DNA from: Providencia rettgeri
GTDB taxonomy: Bacteria > Pseudomonadota > Gammaproteobacteria > Enterobacterales > Enterobacteriaceae
DNA: 64,000 nucleotides
Direction: 5' to 3'
Assembly (NCBI GenBank): GCA_900455085.1
Contig: UGTZ01000001.1
Span: 1,704,501-1,768,500 of the forward strand
Part shown: in pieces, positions 26,748 to 36,011 of the stretch
Numbering within the stretch: the stretch's first letter is position 1
How the letters are laid out: every line of letters begins with the position of its first letter
Notes under the pieces: generated by a model
Database searches by the model: none
What the model was told of the DNA's origin: nothing
The model's input: the letters and a program-made list of their open reading frames with translations, nothing else
Made by a program: the position numbers and the translations under genes

Positions 26748-28472
26748 TTAACTTTCTTGTTCTTGAATTGGCTCTAATATTACTGTGACGATACGTGTTT
26801 CGATCATTTCTCCAATTCTTAATTGCAGTTGTTCTAGTTTTATGACGGTATCTTGTAAAGGACTCGATATAGAAGCATAAATAAATTGGTTAAGCGTCCT
26901 TTCATCGCCGTTATCAATTTGAATACCATAAGAGGATTGGATCTCATTTAATCGCGTCGTTCCTTTTAGACTTAACCCTGTATCGGGTAGCTCAATAGGT
27001 ATGTGCTCAGAGATATTTTTTTCTGAAAAAAGACGTTCAAGGAAAATACGGTTTTCAGGTTTAAGAACAACGAATAAATGGTCATCAGTGTGAAGAATAG
27101 TTGACCCCCTTGGTGGTAAAACACTTTTTTCTCGCGTAATCATTGCAATGACAGTTTGGTCTGGTAATGCTAATTGTGATAACCGACGACCTACCGCAGA
27201 GCAATCCTCCCCTAAAGTATATTCCACTAAATCAGCATCTATTTGGTCTACTGCGGTAATATCTAAAGTTGCTGCAGGGATCAATGGAGGTGGCTGCATT
27301 AAATTCAATTTACGTGCTACATAAGGCAAGGTTGAGCCTTGTAAAGTTGCTGAGATTAATACCACAAAGAAAACCACGTCAAAAATCAGATGGGCATTAG
27401 GTAGCCCGTAGATAAACGGGAAAATAGCGAGAATAATAGGCACTGAGCCACGTAAACCTACCCAGGAAATCAATGTTATTTCAGGTTTTGGAAAACCAAA
27501 TAATTTTAGGACAGGTATTACAGCCAATGGCCTCGCAATAAAAGTTAAGACAAGGGCGATAACTAAGCCTTCAAGCCAGACTTCAATAAGAGAACTTGGG
27601 TTGACAAGTAACCCTAACATAACGAACATGATAATTTGGCTTAGCCATGCTAATCCATCATGGAATAAAAATGTATTACGTTGAAAAACAAACCGATGAT
27701 TACCAATTACCACACCGGTAACAAAAATAGATAAGAAACCACTGCCTTCTAAGTTACTGGCGAGCCCGAAAGAAAGTAGTCCACATGCAGCGACAAGGAC
27801 AGGATATAATCCAGTTGCTAGTAGCTTAATCTTATTGATAATTTTGACTGAAACCCAGCCAACACTCAAGCCAACAACTGTCCCTATTCCCATCTGGCTA
27901 AAAAATAGCAAAATTAATTCACTACCTGAAGCTTGTGGATTCATTAAGAGTTGTAATAAACCAACCGTTAAGAATATGGCAGTAGGATCATTGGTTGCAC
28001 TTTCTATTTCTAAAGTAGATTGCAGACGCTCGTTTAAATAGATCCCAGCGTTGCGCAGTAAGGAAAAGACAGCAGCAGCATCGGTAGAACCGACGATAGC
28101 GCCAAGTAATAGCCCTTCAAGCAGAGGGACGCCGAGAATATAAGCTGCTGCGAGCCCTGTCACGCCAGCGGTTACAAGAACGCCAAGTGTTGCTAGCGTA
28201 AAAGACGGTTTCCAAACTAAACGAATTGACTTTACGGATGTTTGCAGACCTCCATCAAATAAAATTAAAGCAAGAGCAAGAGAACCAACGGCATACGAAA
28301 CATTAACGTTATCAAACGTAATCTTACCTATCCCATCTTCACCGGCTAACATGCCAATAAATAAAAACATGACTAGCATGGGTAAACCAAGTCTAGCTGA
28401 CAATTTGCTAGAGAAAATACCCAAAAGAATGAGTATAGAAATCAATAAAATGAGTTGTTCAATAGTTGGCAT
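26748..28472 (-). CDS. nhaP2: K+/H+ antiporter NhaP2 (CvrA)
   Basis: Inner-membrane antiporter of about 574 residues (578 in E. coli CvrA). The first two thirds are a CPA1-type exchanger with about twelve membrane spans; the ion-binding region includes GAIVGSTDAAAVFSLL and LEIESATNDPTAIFLT with conserved acidic residues. The remainder is cytosolic with a TrkA-C domain (EYTLGEDCSAVGRRLSQL onward) and a CorC/HlyC-like end, both typical of NhaP2. The ATG at 28472 (MPTIEQLIL) aligns with the family; an upstream in-frame start adds 25 residues without support. It exports K+ to protect against K+ excess. Confidence 0.9.
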   Translation of the reverse strand: MPTIEQLILLISILILLGIFSSKLSARLGLPMLVMFLFIGMLAGEDGIGKITFDNVNVSYAVGSLALALILFDGGLQTSVKSIRLVWKPSFTLATLGVLVTAGVTGLAAAYILGVPLLEGLLLGAIVGSTDAAAVFSLLRNAGIYLNERLQSTLEIESATNDPTAIFLTVGLLQLLMNPQASGSELILLFFSQMGIGTVVGLSVGWVSVKIINKIKLLATGLYPVLVAACGLLSFGLASNLEGSGFLSIFVTGVVIGNHRFVFQRNTFLFHDGLAWLSQIIMFVMLGLLVNPSSLIEVWLEGLVIALVLTFIARPLAVIPVLKLFGFPKPEITLISWVGLRGSVPIILAIFPFIYGLPNAHLIFDVVFFVVLISATLQGSTLPYVARKLNLMQPPPLIPAATLDITAVDQIDADLVEYTLGEDCSAVGRRLSQLALPDQTVIAMITREKSVLPPRGSTILHTDDHLFVVLKPENRIFLERLFSEKNISEHIPIELPDTGLSLKGTTRLNEIQSSYGIQIDNGDERTLNQFIYASISSPLQDTVIKLEQLQLRIGEMIETRIVTVILEPIQEQES

Positions 28473-28839
28473 AATCAGTTTAATCTGTAAGTGAATAAAA
28501 CGCTGACGATGCATCGTAAAGCGCGCGTAGAAAGCAAAAAATGTCAAAATAGCAAGATAACTAAATATACACTGAGAATAGATTATTTTAGCGAAAAGCC
28601 GATAATATCCATTAAAAAGTATATCTACATGATTATAATATAAATAAATTTAAATAATTTGATTATTTATCGCATTTTTTGTCATTAAAGTGAGTTAAAG
28701 CACGTAAAAAAACGATAAATTTGAATAAGTAAGCATCGAGGTGGGCTTATTATATTTTTTTAATCAAAGATAATTATGGCGTGGGGAGAGAAGTATTGAA
28801 GGGAGGGAATAGGCATTTATAAAGTAAGGTCAAAATAAA
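28473..28839. other. Spacer between metI-like terminator and nhaP2 start
   Basis: About 370 AT-rich bases containing the nhaP2 leader on the minus strand. The nhaP2 frame is open to 28547, but no other coding or structural signal is seen. Confidence 0.45.
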
Positions 28840-28866
28840 GAAGGCCGAAAAAATTTTCGACCTTCA
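28840..28866 (-). terminator. Terminator of the metNI-like operon
   Basis: On the minus strand GAAGGTCGAAAA pairs with TTTTCGGCCTTC with one mismatch, followed by TTTATTTTG, just after the permease gene stop at 28875. Confidence 0.8.
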
Positions 28867-28874
28867 CCATTACA

Positions 28875-29543
28875 CTAATGATAGCGAGCTTTTTTAGCTA
28901 AATAGTCGCCAATAAATTGCATGCCTTGAACGATAATTACCAATGTAACAACGGTGATAGCCATTGCGACATTATCAAAACGCTGGTAACCATAGTTTAA
29001 AGCTAAGTCACCCACACCACCACCACCAACGGCGCCTGCCATGGCGGTTGCACCAACTAAAGTAATACTGGCAGCGGTTAAACTTAGGATTAATGATGAC
29101 TTCGCCTCAGGTAAAATAAAGTGCCAAACAATTTGCCAATTTGTTGCTCCCATAGAATCAGCCGCTTCAATAATACCTGAATGTACGCTGAGTAATGAGT
29201 TTTCAACTAAACGTGCAGTATAAGGAGCAATAAAAATAACTAATGGTACAATTGCTGCAGTTGTTCCTATTGAGGTTCCAACCATAAAGCGTGTTAGGGG
29301 GATCATTGCAACTAATAATATGATAAAAGGCAATGAGCGAATAATATTAATAATAGGGTTCACTATACGATAAATACATTTATTTTCCCAAATACCGTCT
29401 GGCCTCGTTACAACAAGTACGATACCTAACAGAATCCCAAATATAGAGCCTAATACGAGTGCAACGCTGACCATCGTAAAGGTTTCTGACATCGCTAATA
29501 AAAACTGTTTAGTTGTTAAAGCGGTTTCGAATAATTGTGTCAT
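28875..29543 (-). CDS. MetI-like ABC transporter permease
   Basis: A 222-residue permease with five or six membrane spans and the docking loop EAADSMGATNWQIVWHFILPEAK (about residues 128-150, given here as EAADSMGATNW and WHFILPEAK). It is the same size as E. coli MetI (217) and resembles it. Its start overlaps the ATPase gene stop by four bases. It probably forms an importer with the ATPase upstream and the NlpA/MetQ-type lipoprotein at 33361. The neighbours do not belong to methionine metabolism, so the substrate may not be methionine; I give no symbol. Confidence 0.88.
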   Translation of the reverse strand: MTQLFETALTTKQFLLAMSETFTMVSVALVLGSIFGILLGIVLVVTRPDGIWENKCIYRIVNPIINIIRSLPFIILLVAMIPLTRFMVGTSIGTTAAIVPLVIFIAPYTARLVENSLLSVHSGIIEAADSMGATNWQIVWHFILPEAKSSLILSLTAASITLVGATAMAGAVGGGGVGDLALNYGYQRFDNVAMAITVVTLVIIVQGMQFIGDYLAKKARYH

Positions 29544-30554
29544 ATTGCCCCCTTATTGACAGCAACCCCACGTTGACGAAGAAAAGAAACCGCCTCATCC
29601 ATTTTTTCTTTATCACCAATAAATTGGACAAACATGCTACCTAGCACGACACCACTGATTTCTTTCATGTTGGCAAATAAAATATTTATTTTGACAATTT
29701 CTTTCAGTATTAACTCATTAACAATAGGTTGTTGAGCGGAAGTTCCTAAAAATTCAAGACGATAAACATCTTGTTGATGTTCTAAGTTATGTAGAACGCG
29801 CTCTGGAATTTCTTCGTTTAACACGGTTCCTACAAACTTTCTGGTTGTGTCTTGGCGTGGGTTGGCAAAAATATCAAGTACGGTTCCTTCTTCGACAATT
29901 TTACCTGATTCCATAACAGCAACACGGTTACAGATTTGTTCAATAACTTCCATTTCGTGAGTCACGAGTAAGATAGTAATATGTTGTTCTTGGTTGATCT
30001 TTTTTAATAATTGCAAAATTGAGCGAGTCGTTTGTGGGTCAAGTGCTGAGGTGGCCTCGTCACATAATAAAATTTGTGGGTTATTGATCAAAGCGCGAGC
30101 AATACCAACTCGTTGTTTTTGTCCACCAGATAACTGCCCTGGGTATTGGTTTTTTTTTATCGCTAAGTTCGACATATTCAAGAATGCTATCAACCCGCTG
30201 AGTGATTTCCTGTTTATCGATACCTGAGAGTACTAAGGGCATCGCAATATTTTGTGCGACAGTTTTCGTTTCCAGCAAATTAAAATGCTGGAAAATCATA
30301 CCGATGCTTTTTTTATGTGAACGAGTTTCTGCTGGGGTATGCTCAGCAATATTTTGGCCATTAATGATAACAGCACCACTGGTTGGTTTTTCTAATTGAT
30401 TCACTAGGCGGATAAGTGAGCTTTTACCAGCTCCGCTATAACCAATAAATCCAAAGATATCCCCTTTATTGATATGCAAATTAATATCTTGCAATGCAAC
30501 TAAAGACTGCCCATCTTTTTCATAGACTTTTTGAATATTTTGAAAGGTAATCAT
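29540..30554 (-). CDS. MetN-like ABC transporter ATPase, frameshifted
   Basis: ATPase of the MetNI type. The first part has Walker A GFIGYSGAGKSSLIR; the second has signature LSGGQKQRVGIARAL, Walker B ILLCDEATSALD and the regulatory NIL/ACT-like C-terminal domain. The two parts lie in different frames: the first runs off as KKKPIPRAVIWW, the second continues KKNQYPGQLSGGQ. The switch is a run of nine T (nine A on the coding strand) at 30150-30158; eight would restore one 337-residue protein, the usual MetN length. A run this long slips easily both in vivo and in sequencing. Gene order ATPase-permease with overlap is as in metNI. Confidence 0.88.
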
Positions 30555-30557
30555 AAT

Positions 30558-32018
30558 TTACTCTACATTATCAGTTAATTGCATACGTTCTGAAGGTGGT
30601 GCAGCGGGGAGCCACTCATCACCTAATAATTCAGCTTCTTGGCTATTTTTGACTTGCTCAAGATGTTGTTCTTGATGGTTCAGATACAATTGAGCGGCAA
30701 TATGGTCAGCCAATCGTTCAGCTCCAACATTCGTTCCGGGGATTAACCCTATAACGGGCCCCATGCTGAGTGATGCGCTTAAATTAAAACAATATAACTG
30801 ATTGATTTTTAATGTGTCTGTGTTGCTTTTAGCTTGAAATTCAAAGTGATTACCTAAATAAGGGTGTGAAGCTAACTCTGCATTTTCCTCATGGAAAGAT
30901 GGTGTGTATGCATCCCCCCATGTTTTGACTAGCGGAGATAATTGATGAAAAGCTCTGTCCTTAGCCCAATTAATTCGATAGCCAGTTGCCAAGATTAAAT
31001 AATCTAATATGAATTTGCCTGTTGTGGTCGTGACGTGCAACTTTTTGTTTTTTACTTCAATAAATTTAACTTGAGTATTGAAATTGAAATAAGCATTTTC
31101 ATGGCGAGAGACTCTCAAGGTACTTCCGTGAGGGGCTGGTGTTTTAGCTTTAGCAACATAATCCGTGTAATGCCACTTTTGAGCATCGGTAAAATAGGTA
31201 TATGCATTGGTAAAACCTGTACTTCCAGCAACTTTTCCTCGGTTTACACGAGGCATATCGTTAGCTCGGATCAAAATTTCAACCGAATTAGCGCCATTTT
31301 CTAATGCCGTTGCTGAGCTATCCATCGCTCCTGCACTATAACCTACAACACCAATATCTAAGCCTTTAAAACGGCGATAGTCAGTGCCTGCGTAGGAGTG
31401 TTCCCAATAGGCTGTTGGAATATCATTCATAAAGCTAGGGATATTGGCCTCACTAAAAGACTCCATACCCGTTGCTAAAATAACATGTTGTGCTTGATAA
31501 CTGACTGTTCCTTCAGGGGTATTAAAAATTAATTCACGGTAGTTATCATTAAGTTGTACATCAACGAGATGGTATTGATTAAGCACATGGGGTTCAGTCA
31601 TGGTTTTATACCATTGCAGGTATTCACCCCATTGCAAACGTGGAATTTTATCAAGTTCATCCCATTTTTGAATACCAAATTGGGCTTTAAACCAAGCTTG
31701 GAAAGTTAATGAGGGAGATGCAAGTGCAGGGCCAACCACATGTTTTGGTGAACGTAATGTTTCCATTAGTGCAGGGCTTTGCCATGGGCCTTCTTTGCCA
31801 GAAGCGGCCTGATCGAAAACAATGGCGTTAATTCCGCGTAATTTCAGAGCGAAAGCTGCTGTAATCCCTGACATGCCCGCGCCAATGATAGCGACATCAA
31901 TAACTTGGTTTTCAGGACAGTTTTTTGATAATGACCAAGACGTTATTGGTAAATTTAAATATTGCAAATCTTGTTTTATTTGCGCTTCTAATGCCTCTAA
32001 ACCCATAATCAGTTCCAT
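30558..32018 (-). CDS. FAD/NAD(P)-binding oxidoreductase (flavin monooxygenase-like)
   Basis: A 486-residue flavoprotein. It has an N-terminal FAD Rossmann motif VAIIGAGMSGITAAFAL (about residues 42-58) and a second dinucleotide motif DIGVVGYSAGAMDSSATAL (about 212-230). Between them is the ATG-like motif VILATGMES; a second, ILATGYRINW, follows. This arrangement is that of class B flavoprotein monooxygenases and the related lysine/ornithine hydroxylases. AAGGAG stands seven bases ahead of the ATG, and the upstream CMD gene stops four bases before the start, so they are translationally coupled. It is also in line with the MetNI-like genes, which suggests it modifies an imported compound. The substrate is unknown. 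Confidence 0.85.
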   Translation of the reverse strand: MELIMGLEALEAQIKQDLQYLNLPITSWSLSKNCPENQVIDVAIIGAGMSGITAAFALKLRGINAIVFDQAASGKEGPWQSPALMETLRSPKHVVGPALASPSLTFQAWFKAQFGIQKWDELDKIPRLQWGEYLQWYKTMTEPHVLNQYHLVDVQLNDNYRELIFNTPEGTVSYQAQHVILATGMESFSEANIPSFMNDIPTAYWEHSYAGTDYRRFKGLDIGVVGYSAGAMDSSATALENGANSVEILIRANDMPRVNRGKVAGSTGFTNAYTYFTDAQKWHYTDYVAKAKTPAPHGSTLRVSRHENAYFNFNTQVKFIEVKNKKLHVTTTTGKFILDYLILATGYRINWAKDRAFHQLSPLVKTWGDAYTPSFHEENAELASHPYLGNHFEFQAKSNTDTLKINQLYCFNLSASLSMGPVIGLIPGTNVGAERLADHIAAQLYLNHQEQHLEQVKNSQEAELLGDEWLPAAPPSERMQLTDNVE

Positions 32019-32022
32019 TGAA

Positions 32023-33147
32023 TTACTCCTTGTCCTCGGCTATTTCAAAGGGTTCTCCTAGTGATAACATTAAGCGGTTCGCCCATGAAAAGAAGGCTGT
32101 TGATTGAACTAAATCGAGTAATTCAAGTTCAGACAAGCCTAGCGTTTGTAACTCTTTAATTTGTGATGATGTCGCTTGGATGGGGGTTGCAGACAAGGAA
32201 GCAACCAAATCTGTGATGGCTAGCAGTCTGTCATCAAAACCTTCTGCAAGTACTGAACCTGTCGCCGTTGCTAATAGTTTATCAACATCAGCGCGTCGCT
32301 CTTTTGCATATTGACTGGCTTTTCTTGCGTGAACAGAAGCACAGTATATGCAACCATTAACTTTACTAGTTACAGCTGCTGCAAATTCACGTTCCCAGCG
32401 AGGTAGCCCTTCAGAGGTATAAAATACGCCACGGTCAATTAAAGTTCGTAATTCTAAAATTTTGCTTTGATGGGCAAGTAGTAAAAAATATTCAGAGTTT
32501 AATTGACCAAATTTTTTCATAACTTGGGCTTCTTCAGCGGATAATGTATTCGCATTTCTTGCTGAAATCCAAGCTTCCCATCCTAAATTATCTTGTGTAA
32601 AAGCGGTTGGGGATGAATTTCCTTTGCGGGTTAAAGGTTGGTGGTTCCACTTACCTGCAACAACTTTAGGTGCACTATTTGTAAGATTACTACTATCCGT
32701 CAGTAACAGAATCCCTTCGATTAGCCGAGCTTGATAAGTGACATAAGTTATTAATTGAGCAAGTAAAATAATGTCACTTTCTTGCCAACCTTGGTTAGTT
32801 AATTCGGCAATCAATTGGTAATGAGTGTCTTTCGGTGACTGTGTTAAAACTTGCAGATATTCTTTCGCTGTGGCAAGTGGTTTGCTAAGCGGTTCATCAG
32901 GAATTGAGTTTATTAATTGCAAATAAAATTCAGCAAGGCGGGGACTTCCTGTAATTTTTGCAACTTCATGGGCAAAATAATATTTCACATCACTTGTTAG
33001 CCGTGTCGAGGGCGCTGAAAAAATGGCTTCAAATACGGCTTGAGTATTTTCAGTCGCCACATTACGTTCATGGCGAATCTTAGTTAGACTGGAATCTGGT
33101 GTTAAGTTAGTTAAATAATTAATTACATCATTATTGGAAATAGTCAT
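32023..33147 (-). CDS. Double CMD-domain (AhpD-like) protein
   Basis: A 374-residue protein with two carboxymuconolactone-decarboxylase-like halves. The C-terminal half carries the AhpD-type redox motif CIYCASVH (about residues 266-273), a CxxC followed by histidine. It resembles the paired 'CMD domain / alkylhydroperoxidase domain' families that occur beside ABC importers and flavin monooxygenases in many bacteria; I recall these as the Avi_7170 and Avi_7169 types but could not search. It heads the CMD-flavoprotein-MetNI operon. The start is the ATG at 33147 (MTISNNDVIN); an upstream in-frame start lacks support. A peroxide- or organosulfur-linked role is plausible but unproven. Confidence 0.82.
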   Translation of the reverse strand: MTISNNDVINYLTNLTPDSSLTKIRHERNVATENTQAVFEAIFSAPSTRLTSDVKYYFAHEVAKITGSPRLAEFYLQLINSIPDEPLSKPLATAKEYLQVLTQSPKDTHYQLIAELTNQGWQESDIILLAQLITYVTYQARLIEGILLLTDSSNLTNSAPKVVAGKWNHQPLTRKGNSSPTAFTQDNLGWEAWISARNANTLSAEEAQVMKKFGQLNSEYFLLLAHQSKILELRTLIDRGVFYTSEGLPRWEREFAAAVTSKVNGCIYCASVHARKASQYAKERRADVDKLLATATGSVLAEGFDDRLLAITDLVASLSATPIQATSSQIKELQTLGLSELELLDLVQSTAFFSWANRLMLSLGEPFEIAEDKE

Positions 33148-33360
33148 AAAGTAACTCACTTTTTTTAAACGTTTTTTATCTCCTTCATTACATATCAATC
33201 ACATCACTAATCGAACGATCTATTTGTTATATGCTTATAACCAAAAGAAATTAAACTAAGCCCTTATATTACTTTTGTATTAAGTTATAACGATATAGTC
33301 TAAGTCGTGCTCTCTAATTATGATTATACTGCCCAAAATATCTTTACAGGGTTGTTACAT

Positions 33361-34203
33361 ATGTTAAAACAAAAAATAATAGGCTTGTCTTTAATTACTA
33401 CGGCTTTAGTTGCGTTGGCAGGTTGTGGTGATAATAGTGAAAAAGATAATCCGAATAAAAAACAAATTACGATAGGCTTTGGTGTTGGTAATTATATTGA
33501 CCAAGTGGATAAAGGTATCGTCCCGATTTTAGAGAAAAAAGGTTATACGGTTAATTTGCGCCAATTTTCGCAGAATAGGCAAATTAATCCTGCTTTTGAA
33601 GAAGGTTCAATCGATGCTTCTGTTAATCAAAGCCGCGCCTATATGGAGGCTTATAACAAAAAGAATAATATTAACATGGTGGCATTGACGGATTCACCGA
33701 GTGCGCCACAAAGTCTGCGGTCAAATAAACATAAAACACTGGATGATGTGAAAGATGGTATGATCGTCGCGCTATCTAATGACCCTGTTAATGCAGAACG
33801 TGGTGCTAGAATTCTGGAACAGTTAGGTTGGATTAAAATTAAGCCAAATGTGAGTACATTAAGCTTTAGTGTTAATGATATTTCGCCTGATAAATATAAC
33901 TTAGATATCCGAGAAACTGATGCAGCACAAGGGTTACGATTATTAGATGATGTCGATTTTGTCGTTGTGAATGGCAACTATGTTGCAAGTGCAGGTCAGC
34001 GCATTGCTGATGGCTTGGTCGTAGAAAATTCACCGCTAGAGCATCGTGTTATTGTGACTGTCATGCAAAAAGACCTAGATGCTCAGTGGGCAAAAGATTT
34101 GAAAGAAGCTTTTGAGTCTAAAGAATATGCAGATTATATTCGTTCGCAGCGTATTTACGATGGTTTTATTGAACCTGAAAGCTGGAACAAATATCCTAAA
34201 TAA
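33361..34203 (+). CDS. NlpA/MetQ-type substrate-binding lipoprotein
   Basis: A 280-residue lipoprotein with a signal segment ending in the lipobox LAGC (about residue 21). The body is the MetQ/NlpA binding fold: ITIGFGVGNYIDQVDKGIVPILEKKG, then EEGSIDASVNQSRAYMEAYNKK-type features seen here as FEEGSIDASVNQ and YMEAYNKK. The ATG at 33361 has ACAGGG upstream. It is divergent from the CMD operon that includes the MetNI-like ATPase and permease, and most likely delivers their substrate. True MetQ binds methionine; this paralogue may bind something else. Confidence 0.88.
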   Translation: MLKQKIIGLSLITTALVALAGCGDNSEKDNPNKKQITIGFGVGNYIDQVDKGIVPILEKKGYTVNLRQFSQNRQINPAFEEGSIDASVNQSRAYMEAYNKKNNINMVALTDSPSAPQSLRSNKHKTLDDVKDGMIVALSNDPVNAERGARILEQLGWIKIKPNVSTLSFSVNDISPDKYNLDIRETDAAQGLRLLDDVDFVVVNGNYVASAGQRIADGLVVENSPLEHRVIVTVMQKDLDAQWAKDLKEAFESKEYADYIRSQRIYDGFIEPESWNKYPK

Positions 34204-34239
34204 AACCCTAGTCTGTTTTTTTATTATTAGTATTACGTT

Positions 34240-34271
34240 AACCACTAATTTTTATTAATTAGTGGTTTTTT
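34240..34271 (+). terminator. Terminator after the MetQ-type gene
   Basis: Perfect 11-base arms AACCACTAATT (34240-34250) and AATTAGTGGTT (34257-34267), followed by a run of T. It lies about 36 bases after the gene. Confidence 0.88.
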
Positions 34272-34584
34272 CTATATAAACTAAATATCTTACTGATTTA
34301 ATGTGAAAAATATTCGTGTTGAATTTGTAGACAATCTGATGTTTTTTCGTTATTTAATAGATTAAGAGCTGAATTATAAAAATAGAATATAGATAAGTTT
34401 ATGTAAAAAATAAAACTGACAGGGGAAAGTATGAGTAACGAATTAATTGATGCATTTAATGTAATAAAATCTAAAAGATGGGTTGATTTGACACATAGCT
34501 TCGATAAAGATTCACCGCATTTTTGGTCATGTATTCAATCCGGTGATTAACCTGTAATATAGGGTAATTTATCGGAGAATATTC

Positions 34585-34860
34585 ATGGCTAAAGTCGATG
34601 TAAGGTGCCCATTTTGTCAACAAACTCCCTCAGTGAAAAAACATGGCCTAGGGAGCACTGGTCATCAACGTTATCGCTGCCAAAATTGCTGCCGAAGCTT
34701 CCAACTCGATTATAAATATCGTGCTTGCCAACCCGGAACTAAAGATAAAATTATCGACCTCACGATGAATAATGCCGGTATTCGTGATACTGCTAGGGCC
34801 CTTCATATCAGCATTAATGCGGTTGTTCGTACTTTAAAAAACTCTCGCCGAAGCAGGTAA
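34585..34860 (+). CDS. insA: IS1-family InsA protein
   Basis: A 91-residue protein with a zinc-finger N-terminus (CPFCQQ, then CQNCCRSFQLDYKY) and a helix-turn-helix (IRDTARALHISINAVVRTL). In IS1 InsA alone binds the ends and represses transposition. GGAG lies upstream of the ATG at 34585. An AAAAAAC heptamer at 34836-34842 allows a -1 shift into insB to give the full transposase. Confidence 0.93.
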   Translation: MAKVDVRCPFCQQTPSVKKHGLGSTGHQRYRCQNCCRSFQLDYKYRACQPGTKDKIIDLTMNNAGIRDTARALHISINAVVRTLKNSRRSR

Positions 34861-35282
34861 CTTCTTTACCTCTTGATAATTTGCAGATTGAACTCCTTTG
34901 CGAAGTTGATGAACAGTGGTCTTTTGTGGCTAATAAGAAACAACAACGCTGGCTTTGGTATGCCTGGGAACCTCGCCTAAAACGGATTATTGCTCATACA
35001 TTTGGTCGTCGAAACAAGAGAACTCTTCGTCAGTTACTGGCTTTACTGTCTAGGTTTAATGTGGCTTTTTGGTGCACGGATAAGTTCAGTGCTTATGAGA
35101 TATTGCCTAAACAAAAACACGTAGCAAGTAAGTTTTATACCCAACGAATAGAAAGAGAGAATTTGAATTTAAGAAATCGCTTAAAGCGTCTTAACCGTAA
35201 GACGTTAGGTTACTCGAAGTCGCCTGAAATGCATGATAAAATCATCGGCACATTCATCGAGCGGGAGCATTACCTATTGTGA
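34836..35282 (+). CDS. insB: IS1-family InsB, expressed by -1 frameshift as InsAB transposase
   Basis: The catalytic half of the transposase. After slipping at AAAAAAC (34836-34842) the frame reads KKLSPKQVTSLPLDNLQIEL and then the IS1 motif EVDEQWSFV, the second DDE-region segment WCTDKFSAYEI and the final RIERENLNLRNRLKRLNRKT with FIEREHY. An ATG at 34881 lies inside this frame, but in the family the active enzyme is the fusion. The stop is at 35280-35282, 25 bases before the right end. Confidence 0.92.
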   Translation, partial: KKLSPKQVTSLPLDNLQIELLCEVDEQWSFVANKKQQRWLWYAWEPRLKRIIAHTFGRRNKRTLRQLLALLSRFNVAFWCTDKFSAYEILPKQKHVASKFYTQRIERENLNLRNRLKRLNRKTLGYSKSPEMHDKIIGTFIEREHYLL

Positions 35283-35972
35283 TGATCTCTATATTGAATA
35301 CACGACCGCATTTTTTTATGTTTGATTCTGCTGAGTTTAAAACATTATTTGGTTATCCAGAGGGTTTTTTTGCACAGCAATTTACATTTCCAGGCCAATA
35401 TGGCACTCATATTGATGCTCCTTGTCATTTTGTCGAAGGAATGCGTTATTTACATGAACTTGAATTAAAGGAACTTGTTCTGCCATTGATTGTTATTGAC
35501 CAGTCAGAAAGGGCAAAAGAAGATCCAAATTTTGCATTTTCTCAAGATGATATTCTCAATTTTGAAGCACAAAATGGCCGAATTGAATCTGGGAGTTTTG
35601 TTGCATTACGCACCGATTGGAGTAAACGTTGGCCATCACAAGAGCTTATGGATAATAAAGATGATGAAGGCAATAACCAAATACCGGGTTGGGGTATGGA
35701 CGCTCTCAAATTTTTATTTGAAGAACGTGGAATAAAAGCTATTGGACATGAAACATTTGATACTGATGCAGCAAAAGATTTTCGAAAAAATAATGCATTA
35801 CTCGGTGAGTATTATGTATTAGAGCAAGATACATACCAAGTTGAATTACTCGCTAATTTAGACCAAGTGCCCACACGTGGTGCCGTGATTTTTAATATTG
35901 TCGCTAAACCAAATAATGCCAGTGGTTTTCCTGTGCGTTCTTTTGCAATACTTCCATAGGAAATATAATTAT

Positions 35973-36004
35973 AACCAATCTGCTAATGTAATAGCAGATT
36001 GGTT
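35973..36004. terminator. Stem-loop between cyclase and permease genes
   Basis: Thirteen-base perfect arms AACCAATCTGCTA (35973-35985) and TAGCAGATTGGTT (35992-36004) with a six-base loop, between convergent genes. The tracts after the stem are weak, but position and stem strength suggest a bidirectional terminator. Confidence 0.75.
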
Positions 36005-36011
36005 AAAACGG

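Larger units (their letters stand above)
34525..35307 (+). mobile_element. IS1-family insertion sequence (783 bp)
   Basis: Ends are inverted repeats: left GGTCATGTATTCAAT from 34525, right ATTGAATACACGACC to 35307, 14 of 15 matching. It is flanked by 8-base direct repeats GCATTTTT (34517-34524 and 35308-35315), a normal IS1 target duplication size. It carries insA and insB with an A6C slippage site between. Length fits the family. The near-perfect ends, the intact transposase frames and the exact duplication indicate a recent, probably still mobile copy. Confidence 0.95.
34431..35959 (+). pseudogene. Cyclase (kynurenine formamidase-like) gene interrupted by an IS1-family element
   Basis: The 5' part (34431 to 34524) encodes MSNELIDAFNVIKSKRWVDL and on to FDKDSPHF. 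The 3' part (from 35316) continues FMFDSAEFKTLFGY and on to ARTRGAVIFN-like ends, here VPTRGAVIFNIVAKPN, stopping at 35959. Removing the IS and one copy of the 8-base duplication joins the halves exactly in frame (DSPHFFMFDSAEF), giving about 245 residues. The metal-binding motif HIDAPCHF (from 35409) and an AIGHETFDTD segment mark the cyclase family of metal-dependent hydrolases. AGGGGA precedes the ATG. The insertion inactivates the gene. Its neighbours suggest it once took part in the same pathway as the CMD-flavoprotein operon. Confidence 0.92.

Noticed and set aside
30081..30554. Two separate ATPase half-genes in the metN-like locus
   Set aside because: They overlap in different frames of one gene at an A9 run and together make one full-length ATPase.
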